Below, in pieces: positions 12,091 through 23,274 of a stretch of DNA of 64,000 bases (its first letter is position 1; each line of letters begins with the position of its first letter). The translations under genes and the position numbers were made by a program. Location: positions 11,904,001 through 11,968,000 of the forward strand of contig NC_059568.1 of assembly GCF_905220415.1 (NCBI RefSeq), read 5' to 3'. This stretch comes from Colias croceus (taxonomy: Eukaryota > Arthropoda > Insecta > Lepidoptera > Pieridae). The notes beneath the pieces are model-generated. The model searched no databases. It was given only the letters and a program-made list of their open reading frames with translations, and was not told where the DNA came from.

Positions 12091-13434
12091 ATGAGATACG
12101 ATAAACTTACACCTAAACTTGAAAACGATCAAACTATCATTAGAAATAAAATTACTTTAATATCTAAAATCCTCTATAGTTTTATCAATTCTACTGAAGT
12201 CTTAAATCAAAATTCTAATATATTAGATAAGCGTTTAAAAATTGTAGAATCTATGATTAAGGATAATCATTGGGTTTATACTACTTATGTTGTAAGCCTT
12301 TTAAATTTATTTGTAAGTAACTTTCGTACTATTTTTATAAAATTAGGGGAAGTAGAGACTGCTCTAGCATTTAGTAAAGTATCCATACTACATCAAAGCA
12401 TAATTAATTCTACAGAGTTGTTGCAACATTTAGTTCTTATATATCAAACTGAAAATTTAGTGTTTAAAGCGAGTGAGGCAAATTTAGTAAGACTAGAAGA
12501 AACTATTAATGTTAAATCGTATATTAAACAAAACCAGATTACGTTCATAATGGAGGTTCCAATTACAGATAATTATACTTATAACTATTACAAATTATAC
12601 TCTTTACCTATATACCATGCATCCGATAGTAAAACCGTTTCCATTTTTCCTAAATATCCTTACCTGTTGGCAAAGGGGATGAAATACTTACCGATCGTAA
12701 AACCGTGCCGATCGCTCGCTGCTGGAGAACAATTTCTATGCGATGAACGAAATCAAACGCCTTATCCTGAAACTACTTGCATAGAACAACTGCTTAAATT
12801 TGAAGGAAACCCAATGCACTGCGAACAACAGCTAATCAATATAGAGAATGTGAGAATTCAAAGAATCACATCTATAAGTTGGATACTTTTCTCAAAATAC
12901 AGAAATACTCTGACTCAAATTTGCAATGGTGATGTCAGCAAATATCCTGTCGTGGGCACATACATAATGACCATCGACGAACCATGTAGCATCGAGATCC
13001 AGAATATAACGATTCGCCCTGACCAAGTAATCACTGAGAATGATCCTGTAGAACCAACAAAAATTATAGTTTTGCCGCAATTACCTGCGAATAGAACTCC
13101 AATATTATCCAGTACACGTGCACTCAATATGCGAGGAATCAACTTGGACGAAGTTAAATATATGTCAACGATATTAAAGCAATCAGTGTTCAGTGATAGT
13201 GAAATGGTTAACAGTGAAAGAAACTTTAGATTCAGTGCTACTTTAGGCTATACGTCTCTATTTTTAATCTTTGTACTTGTAATTCTATTTTTACTTTACT
13301 TACTTCGTTATAAGATATTAAATGTAATGTGTCTGCGAAATCATCGGATAGTTATTAAAAATGAACAAACCGATAATTTCGCACTTAAGGAGGGAGGAGT
13401 TACGCATCCACCCCAACCCTCTGTGTTAGGTTGA
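12091..13434 (+). CDS. env: Errantivirus envelope (baculovirus F-like), N-terminally truncated
   Basis: 447 residues from ATG 12091 to the TGA at 13432, running into the 3' LTR as usual. The start is predicted only: env of this class is normally translated from a spliced RNA. Near the C-terminus is one strong transmembrane segment (SLFLIFVLVILFLLYLL, about 13255-13310) followed by a short cytoplasmic tail. The N-terminus begins in a helical heptad-like region and shows no signal peptide, no basic furin-type cleavage site and no fusion peptide. The usual N-terminal portion therefore seems to be absent between the pol stop and this ATG. The family call rests on position, topology and Cys pattern. 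Confidence 0.7.
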   Translation: MRYDKLTPKLENDQTIIRNKITLISKILYSFINSTEVLNQNSNILDKRLKIVESMIKDNHWVYTTYVVSLLNLFVSNFRTIFIKLGEVETALAFSKVSILHQSIINSTELLQHLVLIYQTENLVFKASEANLVRLEETINVKSYIKQNQITFIMEVPITDNYTYNYYKLYSLPIYHASDSKTVSIFPKYPYLLAKGMKYLPIVKPCRSLAAGEQFLCDERNQTPYPETTCIEQLLKFEGNPMHCEQQLINIENVRIQRITSISWILFSKYRNTLTQICNGDVSKYPVVGTYIMTIDEPCSIEIQNITIRPDQVITENDPVEPTKIIVLPQLPANRTPILSSTRALNMRGINLDEVKYMSTILKQSVFSDSEMVNSERNFRFSATLGYTSLFLIFVLVILFLLYLLRYKILNVMCLRNHRIVIKNEQTDNFALKEGGVTHPPQPSVLG

Positions 13435-13682
13435 GCAATAGCCTTCCGCTGGCCTCAGCAAGACCACCGGAGAGTTCTTGCAATTTAACATAAGCATTCC
13501 ACATAATGGAAAACATTTGTTTCGCAATAAGGTATCGCTTGTATCATTGCATGTAATTCTGGCATTAACATTTGTGACTCCAAATCGTCCACTTGTTATA
13601 GTTAAGTAATTAAATAAGTTTAAGTTTAATTTTATTTTATTTCTTTTTTAAAAAAGTCAAATCGCTCCCGCAAAGTTTAACT
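13398..13682 (+). repeat. 3' LTR of errantivirus-like element
   Basis: 285 bp, apparently identical to 8098-8382. It is preceded by a purine-rich tract (cttaaggagggagg, 13384-13397), the likely polypurine primer, and followed by the target duplication AGGT. Confidence 0.9.
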
Positions 13683-13686
13683 AGGT

Positions 13687-14552
13687 ATTTTTGATGTTGT
13701 TTTCTTATCCTTGATTTTATTTTTTATTTTTCTTTTTCTTTATGATTGCGCCTTCGCGTTTAACCAGCATCGTACATGTCCTTTATTTTTACGGTTGCCT
13801 GGAAGAAATTGCTTTAAGGAATAAAGCCGCCAATTGTGCACTTACCATATTCATGTTCACCATGTTAAATTATATGTTTTTTTTTTATTACTGTTATTGT
13901 ACAATAAAGTGTCTAAATAAATAAATATTTTAATATAATCAGTAGATATTTAGGTACCATTATATTATTTATTGAGTACAGCATCGCAAGCCTTTGTCAA
14001 TCTTTTTCATTTTGACGACTATTACTTTTAGACGATTGCGTTCGGAATCGGATCGCTCAGAAATCAATTATTGAATTTATTTTGAAAATCTCACGCACTG
14101 CATACATAAAGTGGCATAGTGAATTACAGAAGCATATATAACCTCATATAACTCATAAATCAGAACATTTATAATTTTGCAACAACAAACTGAGAGAAAG
14201 TAGATATAAATAAATTATATAGGGGACCGTGAGGTTTTTTCGTTACGGAATTTCTCGATTCGGTCCCCGCGCTCAAGGCCCACGATAGAAACTATGCAAT
14301 AGCTTAAAAAATATTATAGCTACAGCATATTATATTATTAATTTGAGATACAAGCTACAGCTGTAGGCAATAGAACAAGTTTTAAATTATGATTTACCTA
14401 CTTGATTTTGCCTACATGTTCCAATAAGGAGCACTTAAATGCAAATTGCAATCCAAATTATCTTATTTTACAATAAAATCAAAATTGCTTTTAAAATTTA
14501 TTCAGCTTCTATATTATGCGGTCCCTACGCTTGACTGAATTAATCTATGAAC
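13687..14552. other. Intergenic, with a partial dispersed repeat at 14222-14306
   Basis: Mostly AT-rich and featureless. The block 14222-14306 (gaggttttttcgttacggaa ... gctcaaggcccacgatag) is a partial copy of the repeat seen at 38341-38512 (+) and 57742-57908 (-). Confidence 0.55.
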
Positions 14553-15246
14553 TTAGTAAATGTCGGAGTCAAAGTCGCCGCCAACGTTTTCAAAATTATT
14601 AGAATTTGGTTTAAATCTTAGTGCTTTGAGCCTAGCGTATTGGTTATTCCGTAGCGATTGGGCAGTTGTCGTCGTGAGCGTTCTATTGCGTCTACGTGGA
14701 GGTCTTTGTGGTACTCCTTTGGTTGCATGATCATCCTCCCATTCGTTATCAAGAACGATTTGTACCAGATTATCGATGTCCATACCTAAATGTTGAATTT
14801 CCGACATATGTAGAATTTGCTGAAAAGGACTTCAGATATTATTGTTATTTAGATGTTTTTTGATTAGATACTCAATTGCAGTCATTCTATACCTACTACA
14901 CTAAGCAAGTAAATAATATTTTTTTTAATATAAAGTGCAATGTTTGATAGTTTGTTCTACCTTGTTTTGCCCATAATGTATGAAGTTGTTATGAGCAAGA
15001 GAGTGTACTCGCACCATCCTGCTGAATTTACTTCGTATTAGGATTATTGCTTTACCAACGTGGTATACGCGATCTTGTTCATACACTTCTTCAAGAAAAG
15101 GTTCTACTCTTCTGTAGTTATTTATTGCATCAAGTATGAGATCTCTTTCAAAGTTGATCAGTTTACGCTTCATTCTGTGAGCTGTGTCACCAACATACAC
15201 CGAAGTGGATAAGTGAAGTATATTGTCTGCAATTGTTTGGAAATAC
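14553..15246 (-). CDS. Possible 3' part of a small spliced gene, unknown function
   Basis: Two open segments on the minus strand join cleanly. Exon a runs from about 15226 (acceptor ttgcag) to 14961 (donor AAG|gtagaa). Exon b runs from 14819 (acceptor ccttttcag) to the stop at 14553. Phase is 0 at the junction and the predicted protein stays open. The product is hydrophilic and charged, with MKRKLINFERDLILDAI and VLDNEWEDDHATKG segments and a basic patch RPPRRRNR. It ends in an acidic tail (GGDFDSDIY). I do not recognise the family. It may be the last exons of a host gene whose upstream exons I could not find, or the remains of a transposon protein. Confidence 0.4.
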
Positions 15247-15270
15247 AGAATTAGCTAATGGTAATCTATT

Positions 15271-15430
15271 GACTATTCTAATATTATAAAGCTAAAGAGT
15301 TTGTTTGTTTGATTGTTTGTTTGTTTGTTTGAAGGCGCTAATCTCGGGAACTACTGGTCCGATTTGAAAAATTCTTTCGGGGTTAGATAGCAGATTTATC
15401 GAGGAAGGCTATAGTATAGGATATACAGGC
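15271..15430 (+). repeat. Dispersed SINE-like repeat fragment
   Basis: Begins 'ctaatattataaagctaaag' and continues through a GTTT-rich stretch and 'ggcgctaatctcgggaact'. This is the same layout as the TATTATAAAxGxxAAAG-headed repeats in the IFT122 introns. Confidence 0.5.
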
Positions 15431-16692
15431 TGTAATCGTTAAGTGTGCACAGGCGATTATTCCGTAACTATTGCAGATATCAAAAGGCTTTAAACTGATA
15501 TCGAAAGCCCTTTACCTAATGAGTAAACTGACAATCATAACTTATTAAAAATAAACGGGAAATATCTAAAAAAAATACAAAACACTTACACTTACACTTG
15601 AAAAACATTACACTCTATCAGAAACAATCGGTTAAAAAAAAACAATGAAATAATATTACATGAATAATTTACTTACTTGCTAATACCCAAAAGATAAAAT
15701 AATGATATTGAGACATAGCGATGTAAATAGTTAATTTTCAAAAACAATTAATCCTTTTAGAAGATACCGAACATGGTGAAAATTTAATTTAATACAAAAA
15801 TAAGATTATTTAGCGATTTAAAATTATAACGTAAGTAATAATTATACCTTTTTTATGTAATGAACAAACATAGGTAGTTATTTAAACCAAATGAAAGTAT
15901 ATTACCCATTAAAGCTATTTTACTACATGTTTAATGCTTCGGGGATAAAAAATAATAATTGGATTTCGTTTCGTGAGGTTATTAAATTTTCTATAATTAG
16001 TGATATCTAATTGCTTGGTAAGACGCTTGGGCGTATATAGCCACAGTGGGACAGGGTGGGGCGCTTGCCCTACCCTGGAAGGTACATAACCAAATCTAAA
16101 AATTGAATTATCTAGGTACTAACTACTAAGCATAATATATCTGTAAGATAATTCACACACGATTCTCGAAAGTCAACAGACGACATAGAAAATGCGACCT
16201 TTTAAATTAGTATTATTTACCTCCACATTGACTGACTAACAAATCGTCATACGTCCAGCGACCAAACGGCTGAAGATAACACATTTTTGGATCTATTTCG
16301 TGGTGTGGTAGGTGAACAATTAGGTGTTTTGAATAAAAATAATTCGAATAACGAATTACACACGAAAAAAGAAAATATCTGAGGCTTCTATGTTACATGA
16401 ACTGTAAGAAAAATGAGTGTAGTACAGCTGCTAGTTACCCCACTATCTTATCCAATTTCACTTTTGTTGTGTTACACGTTCTACAACTCACTTATACTTT
16501 TTACTTTACACCTAGTGCCCACACTAGAAAAAAAAAGTTTCAAAAAATATTAGACAGAATAAAGTAAGTGTTATAAAAAAGTTTTAAAGGTAAAGAAGAT
16601 GCGAAATTTTACTTTCTAAAAAAATCGCAGTATAACTTTTGCCCTAAAGTGGATAGTTTCCGAAATATCGGCGTAAGACTTTTCTACCCCTA
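15431..16692. other. AT-rich intergenic stretch
   Basis: No gene recognised. A small GC-rich patch at 16025-16085 (acagggtggggcgcttgccc) has no assignable function. Confidence 0.4.
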
Positions 16693-16699
16693 ATGCCAT

Positions 16700-17170
16700 A
16701 CAAATGCCATCGCAACTGCCTTCGCAAATGCCCTCGCAAATGCCTTCGCAAATGCCTTCGCAAATGCCTTCGCAAATGCCTTCGCAAATGCCTTCGCAAA
16801 TGCCTTCGCAAATGCCTTCGCAAATGCCTTCGCAAATGCCTTCGCAAATGCCTTCGCAAATGCCTTCGCAAATGCCTTCGCAAATGCCTTCGCAAATGCC
16901 TTCGCAATTGCCTTCGCAAATGCCTTCGCAAATGCCGTCGCAAATGCCTTCGCAAATGCTTTCGCAAATGCCTTCGCAAATGCCTTCGCAAATGCCTTCG
17001 CAAATGCCTTCGCAAATGCCTTCGCAAATGCTTTCGCAAATGTCTTCGCAAATGCCTTCGCAAATGCCTTCGCAAATGCCTTCGCAAATGCCTTCGCAAA
17101 TGCCTTCGCAAATGCCTTCGCAAATGCCTTCGCAAATGCCTTCGCAAATGTCTTCGCAAATGCCTTGTCA
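16700..17170. repeat. 12-bp minisatellite, unit TGCCTTCGCAAA (~38 copies)
   Basis: Perfect or near-perfect head-to-tail array of a 12-mer, with rare variants: TGCTTTCGCAAA at about 16957 and 17029, TGTCTTCGCAAA at about 17041 and 17149, and single changes near 16910 and 16937. Because the period is a multiple of 3 and the unit lacks stops in several frames, the array is open in more than one frame on both strands (Met-Pro-Ser-Gln and Arg-Lys-Cys-Leu repeats on +, Leu-Arg-Arg-His on -). No promoter, splice site or non-repetitive coding context supports translation. Confidence 0.95.
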
Positions 17171-17821
17171 CCGGCATTTGAGGTTCGAAGACCTGATTAT
17201 GACTTTGGGTACATACAGTTGCTAGTAACATTACTTGATATTGTTGCCCCACCGCGACATATTATTTAAATATTTAAGAAATTATACCTTTGAGGAATAT
17301 TATTTATTGATGCCCTGTATTGAATTCACAAAGATGATAATCCAAGTGGGATAGCTGTTAAAATGTAAAGATACCTAGTAGGTACAATGTAATTTTATTG
17401 TAGAATCATACTTTTTGAAAGGATCAATTTATAAAGATATATTTTTATTAATTCAAATAATATTTTAATGCTTCAGGTGATGCCACGATATTGTAAGCGT
17501 ATGTACATCTTTGGTGGCCCCTAAAGCAGTTGAAGTGCCTTGACTACTTAGGGGAAGCCGGAGGGGTGGCAGCGAAAGGGCGTGGTAGGCCGCTCAGTAG
17601 AGGGTAGGGCTGCTACTCTTTGGAAATATAAAAATATTATTACTTTATGTTCAATCTTTAAAATATACCCATGTTTGTATACTGAAACGGTACGGTGATC
17701 AACTTATGTATTTCCGGTTTTGAAGATAATAATTATATAAACATTCATTCAATTATTGATTCATTGCATTCATTCTAATTTCTAATGTAACATGTGTTTT
17801 TGAATGATTATTTTATTTGAA

Positions 17822-17990
17822 ACTAGCGGTCTGCCCCAGCTTCGCCCGTGGTACACATTTACATTTTCTCCACATAAGAACCACCCTCGTACTTCAACGA
17901 AAGAATTATCGAAATCGGTCCACCCGTTCACGCGTGACGAGATGCCGTGACCAAGGAAAACTGGTTTCATTTTTATATATAGATATAGAT
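17822..17990 (-). repeat. SINE-like repeat, minus orientation
   Basis: aactagcggtctgccccagc ... tccacataagaaccaccctc ... cgaaatcggtccacccgttc. It is the same family as 28599-28767 (+) and 43461-43630 (-), with divergent sequence. Confidence 0.65.
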
Positions 17991-18659
17991 GATTAATTAT
18001 AATTTTTATTATTATATTCATTCATCATAGTTATTTTAAGTAAAAAAATGTACCTACTATATTCGTACACATGTTCGAAATATAAATATAGTCTATGGGC
18101 CTATAAAGATCATAACCGGTTCACGAAGTACGTGTACCAACCCTAGTTAAGCCTCTTCTGTCTCTTTCTGGCGCTGAAATATTGATTGGGGACTTCCGGA
18201 CGGATTTCAAATTTGTTGTTAGGTATAATTTATATTTTTGTATTTGCCTTGTCTCTACTCTCTACCTCTACATAGCTATTTTTTATTTTTTATAATATTT
18301 GTTTGCCAGGGATGAAATAAAAATATCAAAGAAATTAAAAGAATCGCTGAAATATAAATTAATATTATGTATATACCTAGAGTTACCAAAAAGTGGGTGG
18401 CTTTAACCAGTGTGCAAAAATTAATAAAAATAATTTATCATTTTAGAATTTATCGGCATGTTATTGAAAACATCACGCGCCAACTGAAGGAAATCATCGT
18501 GATAAACCACTCAACCATAAAGAAGAACTAAGAACCCAAAAAGATCCACAAATTATTATTTCTATCATCACACTCTTGGCCAGCTCGAAGGATGAAGTAG
18601 GAACAAAATTTTGGTGAAGATGACCAAATAAAAAAAAAAAATTAAATGTTTAATTAATC

Positions 18660-18790
18660 CATTCTTCTTTCTTCTTCTTTTTCAGCCTGGGTTAACCCAA
18701 AGTTGGGTATAGTATAGGCCTCTTCATGTGCACGCCATTCCTTCCTGTTCGTTGCCGCTCGCATCCACTTCCTTCCTAATCCATTCTATC
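18660..18790 (-). mobile_element. LINE 3'-end-like fragment
   Basis: Contains 'tttttcagcctgggttaacc' and 'ggcctcttcatgtgcacgcc', which resemble 3' sequences of lepidopteran LINEs as I recall them. Truncated, with no ORF. Confidence 0.35.
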
Positions 18791-21700
18791 AACTTCTAAT
18801 AAATTGTTATTTGTAGATATGTAAGTACCTACGAAATATAAGTAGTTTTAGTACCGAAACCGTCGTTATATAAAAAACTATAATAATTATCAATCACCGA
18901 GACCGAAACCACCCAAAACATCACTACCTACATAGAATAAAACAAAGTTGATTTCCGCCGTCTGTATAATTTTGATGAGGTATTTTAATAGAAAGTAAGA
19001 GTGATCCTCGAGGAAAATATAAAATTAGTAAACAATTTAATTGGTTTTAGACTAAGGTTTTAGACCAAGCGGGAGAAGCCGCGGAATTATAATAAATATA
19101 GCGTGCTACTGCTATATGTCAATGACGAGTTTCCGATAATAATTAATAATGCACATTTTACTAACATAGCCTGCTCCCTAAATTTTAACTTTTTAGATTA
19201 TCTTTTTGTTTTTTCATAATAAGCAATACCAAAAATTTTATTACAAGCATCTATAAATAATTATTAGTACCTATATGTAGAGCATTTTTCCGGTTCCGGT
19301 CCCTAAACTTTGTTTCACTTTGTTTCAATACAATGGAAAATGGTTTAATTAAATTACCTTTTTGAAAGTTCAGAGTTCGGACTTTGGAATTATAGCAGTT
19401 ATAGTAAAATTTCAACAGTTTATACCCTTAGAAATAATTTATGCATTTTAGAATATACAATAACCATTAACCAATGCAAGTTTGGAATTAAGTTTTAGGC
19501 AACTGAAAATAGGGAGGGAAACATATTATAGGGAGGGATCCCTATATTTTTTTGAATGCTAAAATCATTTTTTATGATTTCTGTGGTTTTATGGCCTTAT
19601 TTTAAAATTATAGTTATCTACTATTATTAAAATGCGAATTTGAAAAGATGTAGGCAATGAAATTATAGGTCAAAAGCCAAAAGGTAAGATAGGTTTAATA
19701 CCGTTCCGTTAGTCGAAAGTCGAAATGTGGCTAATTAGCCGTATTTTTCATCAGTTGTCTCATTTTGTTGACGATTGTTGAATCATGCCATTCTTATTTA
19801 GCGTCTAATCGTGCGTTTAGCGTGCCGTTTTTGAAGATCGAAGGTTGTGTTGGTTACCTATCTACAGTCTACACCTTTCTACTAATAATATCATTGGGTG
19901 TAGGCATATAGGCATGTCCAGCTGTTACTTAAAAATAATGCGGATATAATAGTAGGAGCAGATAAAGTTTAATGCAGAAATCATGACAGAAAAAGCAGCA
20001 AGCAACCTAAATTTGCAATACGGTCTACTTATTTGAGGTTCTCTTTTCAGAAACAATCCATTGTTTGTTCCTTAAATGAATACCTATATCCGGACGAGAT
20101 ATTATTTCACTTAAGATTTCACAACATTTCAAAAGAACAATAAATTAATTTTAACAATTTACTATAATTATTAATTTATAACTTACCTACCTCAAAAAAT
20201 AAAAGAAAAAGTAAAAAGCTAATAACGCGATTTAAAAATATATCATGAAATGTTTATTTTACAGATTTTTACGTTACTTTATCAAAAGTGGATAGCCAAT
20301 CTATAGGTAGATACCTAAAAGTATAGAATAACCCGAAAAAATTAAAAACAGAACTGAGCTACCTGCGAAACCGTGTTTAAAATTCATGAATTCAGTTTTG
20401 GCGGGCGGACCATCAAAATTCAATGATGAGTTCCGTTCATGTGATATCTCGTAAAGAGCGAACCGCCATTTACATTTTAATTAAAGCCAGAGGGGATGCA
20501 CCGGATAATTTCGAAATGGATTAATTGTGTTAAAGGACGTGACGGGAGCTAAGAGCTGAACATTTGTAACGTTTACCTACGCGTTATTTTTTCTTTAGAT
20601 TTTTCATTTTTCCTTGTGATACCTACTTAATGTTGTAAGATGAAATTTTTAAAGCGTGTATGCTTATGTACCTTCTAGACACTATCAATATTCTATAATA
20701 TTTTGCTTACCTAGTATCTGCTCAAGTTCACATAATAAGATATTAAACTGGTCATTAAACTTTTTACACTGAAACTTGAAACTTTCCATAGTAAATTATC
20801 AAAAAGTTTGCCCTTAACTATCCAGCATCCGGTCACGGCGACAGGCTGTCTGATCCGCGCCGAAAAAACACTCATCAATGTTATCTCTAGTCTCCTGCTT
20901 CCAACGCTATCTAATGTCTTAACAGCTCATAATGTTAATCACTGTCCACTGCCAAAATAAACCTTATGTCTTGTAGTTAAGGGCTTATTAAAATGTCAAA
21001 GGTACAAACATAATTTATGGATTAGAGGCGGACGGTAGCACTTCGAATGTCACACATCATTTATAACGACTTTCGAATCATCAACATGAAATATTTCGAG
21101 AAATTTCACAGTAATTTTTTGTGTAGGGAAAAAATCGAAAATTCAAAAAATGTTGTTAAAACTGCTGAAGCTGCAAGTATAAAGGTGAAATCTCTTCATT
21201 ATTGGTTATCATAGACAAAATGCACACATTAGCGAAGCGGTAAGTATATAATATGCCAGCTGCGCTGCGCTGCAATAGAAGAGAGAAGAAAAGGAAAAAT
21301 TTAGCAAATAAATTTTGACGTAATTTTGTTGTTTAATTATTTTTTACGTGATCTATGTATGCAATACTACAAATCCCTTCGCGCTTAGTTTACCTATAGT
21401 GGGACATCATGTATAATATTATAACAAATTTTCAAATGAGACGAAATGACTGAATTTTTTTTCCTACGAGATAGGCATACTGCTACTGCCCGACCAACCA
21501 ACAGAGTCACAGGTCACAGCTGATGGTTGCGAGTGTTCATAGTATTAGTCCCTCATGCATTTTACGAAGTTTCACTCGAGAGGAAATCCGTAATGAAAAT
21601 CTGATATGGGTTCCCCGCCCGACTTCCCGGGTCATAATGTACCTAGCCGGTCGCGGCTTGGAAGCGCGTATTCTGAAACGACCATAAACATGCAGAAAAA

Positions 21701-21798
21701 TACACTAATTTCTAGACCGCCCTTATTCTAAAGTAAAATAAAAAATGTAACCCTAATTCGCTATAGGTAGGTACTTTATACTTACAATTATTAATAGC

Positions 21799-21976
21799 TA
21801 CTATATAAAAATAAGTCGGGTTTTCCTTCCTGACGCTATAACTCCAGAACGCATCAACCGATTTCCACGGTTTTGCATTCGTTGGAAATAACGTCTAGGG
21901 CTCCGTGAGGTTTATAGCAAAGAAAAGGTGTGACTGGTGGCGAAACGGAGTTCGCCCGGGCCCCGGTTAGCTAGTA
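21799..21976 (+). repeat. SINE-like repeat (inverted copy at 42984-43150)
   Basis: Runs from 'aaaataagtcgggttttcct' to 'ccccggttagctagta'. The reverse complement, with few changes, is at 42984-43150 inside IFT122 intron 16. Confidence 0.75.
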
Positions 21977-22941
21977 AGGTACTTATAATAATAATAATTA
22001 TTTAGCTGTGAATGTGTTAGAATGTCTTCACGGCTAATATTAGAAACATAAACTACATAGACCGTATTCTATTTTATGTACTTAACATATTCGTTTCAGT
22101 CGATCTATTTATTTAATAGGTTAAAGATTTTTAATATTGATATGATAATAATTTACGGAATTACTTATGACAGAACACAAAATAAGTTAACCGACTTGTT
22201 ATCATAGTCATATTATCACAACTTTTTTCGGTAGAAACACTGCTGCGAGACTTGGTTCTTTCTACGGGATGTTTTTAATGGCATTATAGTGTGTGGTTTG
22301 TTTCAATTCAAAATGATTCCACTTTGTATAAAATAATATTACCTATGTCACAGTAGGTACTCGAGCCCATGCTAAAGCCTAAAAGCCAAGCGGCCAAGAT
22401 ATTTCACGCAACGCCATCTAGCCAAAAAAGTTGATTTTACGAAAACTAAAATTGAAGGACTTGTCTTGTCTTATCAAGCACCAGTGGGAATTGGTGGGAA
22501 CCTTGGTGGGAACTTAAAAGTTTATAAAATTGGCAAAAGCACCACCTACAGATCACTATTCAAACTAACCCGGTTGCTAATCAAGTGTTGCTTCAAATTG
22601 TTTACGTTTTTGGTTCCTTAGTTTTTGCTATCCTAACTATAGATGGCAGAATTATCATTACTTGTGACAAAGATAATAATATAATCTCCTGAATATTAAA
22701 TTACTCATTCTATAATTGTTAATTTATTAAGTAATAACCCATTTATTTTGTAATTCATTAATTTCAGTCATCAACCAAAAATTTAGGTATCTGGAACCCA
22801 TAAAAAAATAAAAACAGTTTAAAAAGTTAACTTACCGCCAAGCTGCCAGGCGCCAAATAATCCACATTTCGCGGCAAGAAATATAAAAAATCTAATAAAT
22901 TTTTAAATTAAACATATTTACAAAAGTAGTGCGTTTAATTT

Positions 22942-23163
22942 TTAATGATAGATATAAATTAAATAAACCACAGTTGGGTAATAACAGTTTGTGTTCAATT
23001 TAAAAACATGAAAGCTTATGTCAAAAGTTTCAAACAATCGTTTGTTTACAGTTTTGTTGAGGTCGTTGGCAACCAAATATTCCATCGGCGTAATAAATAT
23101 TGAAGTATCGTTAATCAATTGATTATCAGGCATGAGGTATACTTCGTAAAAGAAAAAGTTCAT
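22942..23163 (-). CDS. Possible first exon of a gene divergent from IFT122
   Basis: An ATG at 23163 on the minus strand opens a 73-codon frame only 49 bp from the IFT122 start. The first ~37 residues (with PDNQLINDTSIFITPMEY) look like ordinary protein. The rest, after a possible donor (AAAACT|gtaaac near 23048), drifts into AT-driven composition. A head-to-head arrangement with a shared promoter is plausible. No downstream exon was identified and I do not recognise the protein. Confidence 0.25.
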   Translation of the reverse strand: MNFFFYEVYLMPDNQLINDTSIFITPMEYLVANDLNKTVNKRLFETFDISFHVFKLNTNCYYPTVVYLIYIYH

Positions 23164-23212
23164 TTAAATATATTGTTATTGTATTCATAACGAGAGCTTT
23201 TTCCCTGTCAAA
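23164..23212. promoter_or_regulatory. IFT122 5' leader / putative bidirectional promoter
   Basis: The 49 bp between the divergent ATGs lack an obvious TATA box. The IFT122 start context is CAAAATG, matching the usual insect preference for A at -3 to -1. Confidence 0.35.
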
Positions 23213-23274
23213 ATGAGAACTGTACCAAAATGGGTTAATAAAATTCACGAAGCTGATAAAGTAGAGTGCTCAAG
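23213..23274 (+). CDS. IFT122: IFT122 exon 1
   Basis: Residues 1-20 from ATG 23213, with Kozak-like CAAAATG. Ends in phase 2 at CAAG|gtatgt. Short N-terminal strand of the first propeller. Confidence 0.9.

Larger units (their letters stand above)
8098..13682 (+). mobile_element. Errantivirus-like (Ty3/gypsy with env) LTR retrotransposon, internally deleted
   Basis: Two 285-bp LTRs beginning AGTTAC and ending TAACT bound an interior with gag, pol and env ORFs. The flanks carry a 4-bp duplication AGGT (8094-8097 and 13683-13686). AGTTA...TAACT ends, a 4-bp duplication and a third env-like ORF are the known hallmarks of insect errantiviruses. The two LTRs match at every position I compared, which suggests recent insertion. 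Pol lacks the reverse transcriptase and RNase H core and env appears to lack its N-terminal part, so this copy should not be autonomous. Confidence 0.9.
17226..22940. other. Long intergenic stretch with scattered repeats, no gene supported
   Basis: Contains the repeat copies listed separately at 17822, 18660 and 21799. A GC-rich patch at 17505-17620 (ggtggcccctaaagcagttg) could be a retroposon fragment. Everything else is AT-rich, without ORFs of coding quality. Confidence 0.45.

Noticed and set aside
16700..17170. CRISPR-like array
   Set aside because: The repeats are contiguous 12-mers with no spacers, in a eukaryotic genome.
16704..17225. MPSQ-repeat protein gene
   Set aside because: The ORF is a by-product of a stop-free 12-bp repeat, and equal ORFs exist in other frames and on the other strand.
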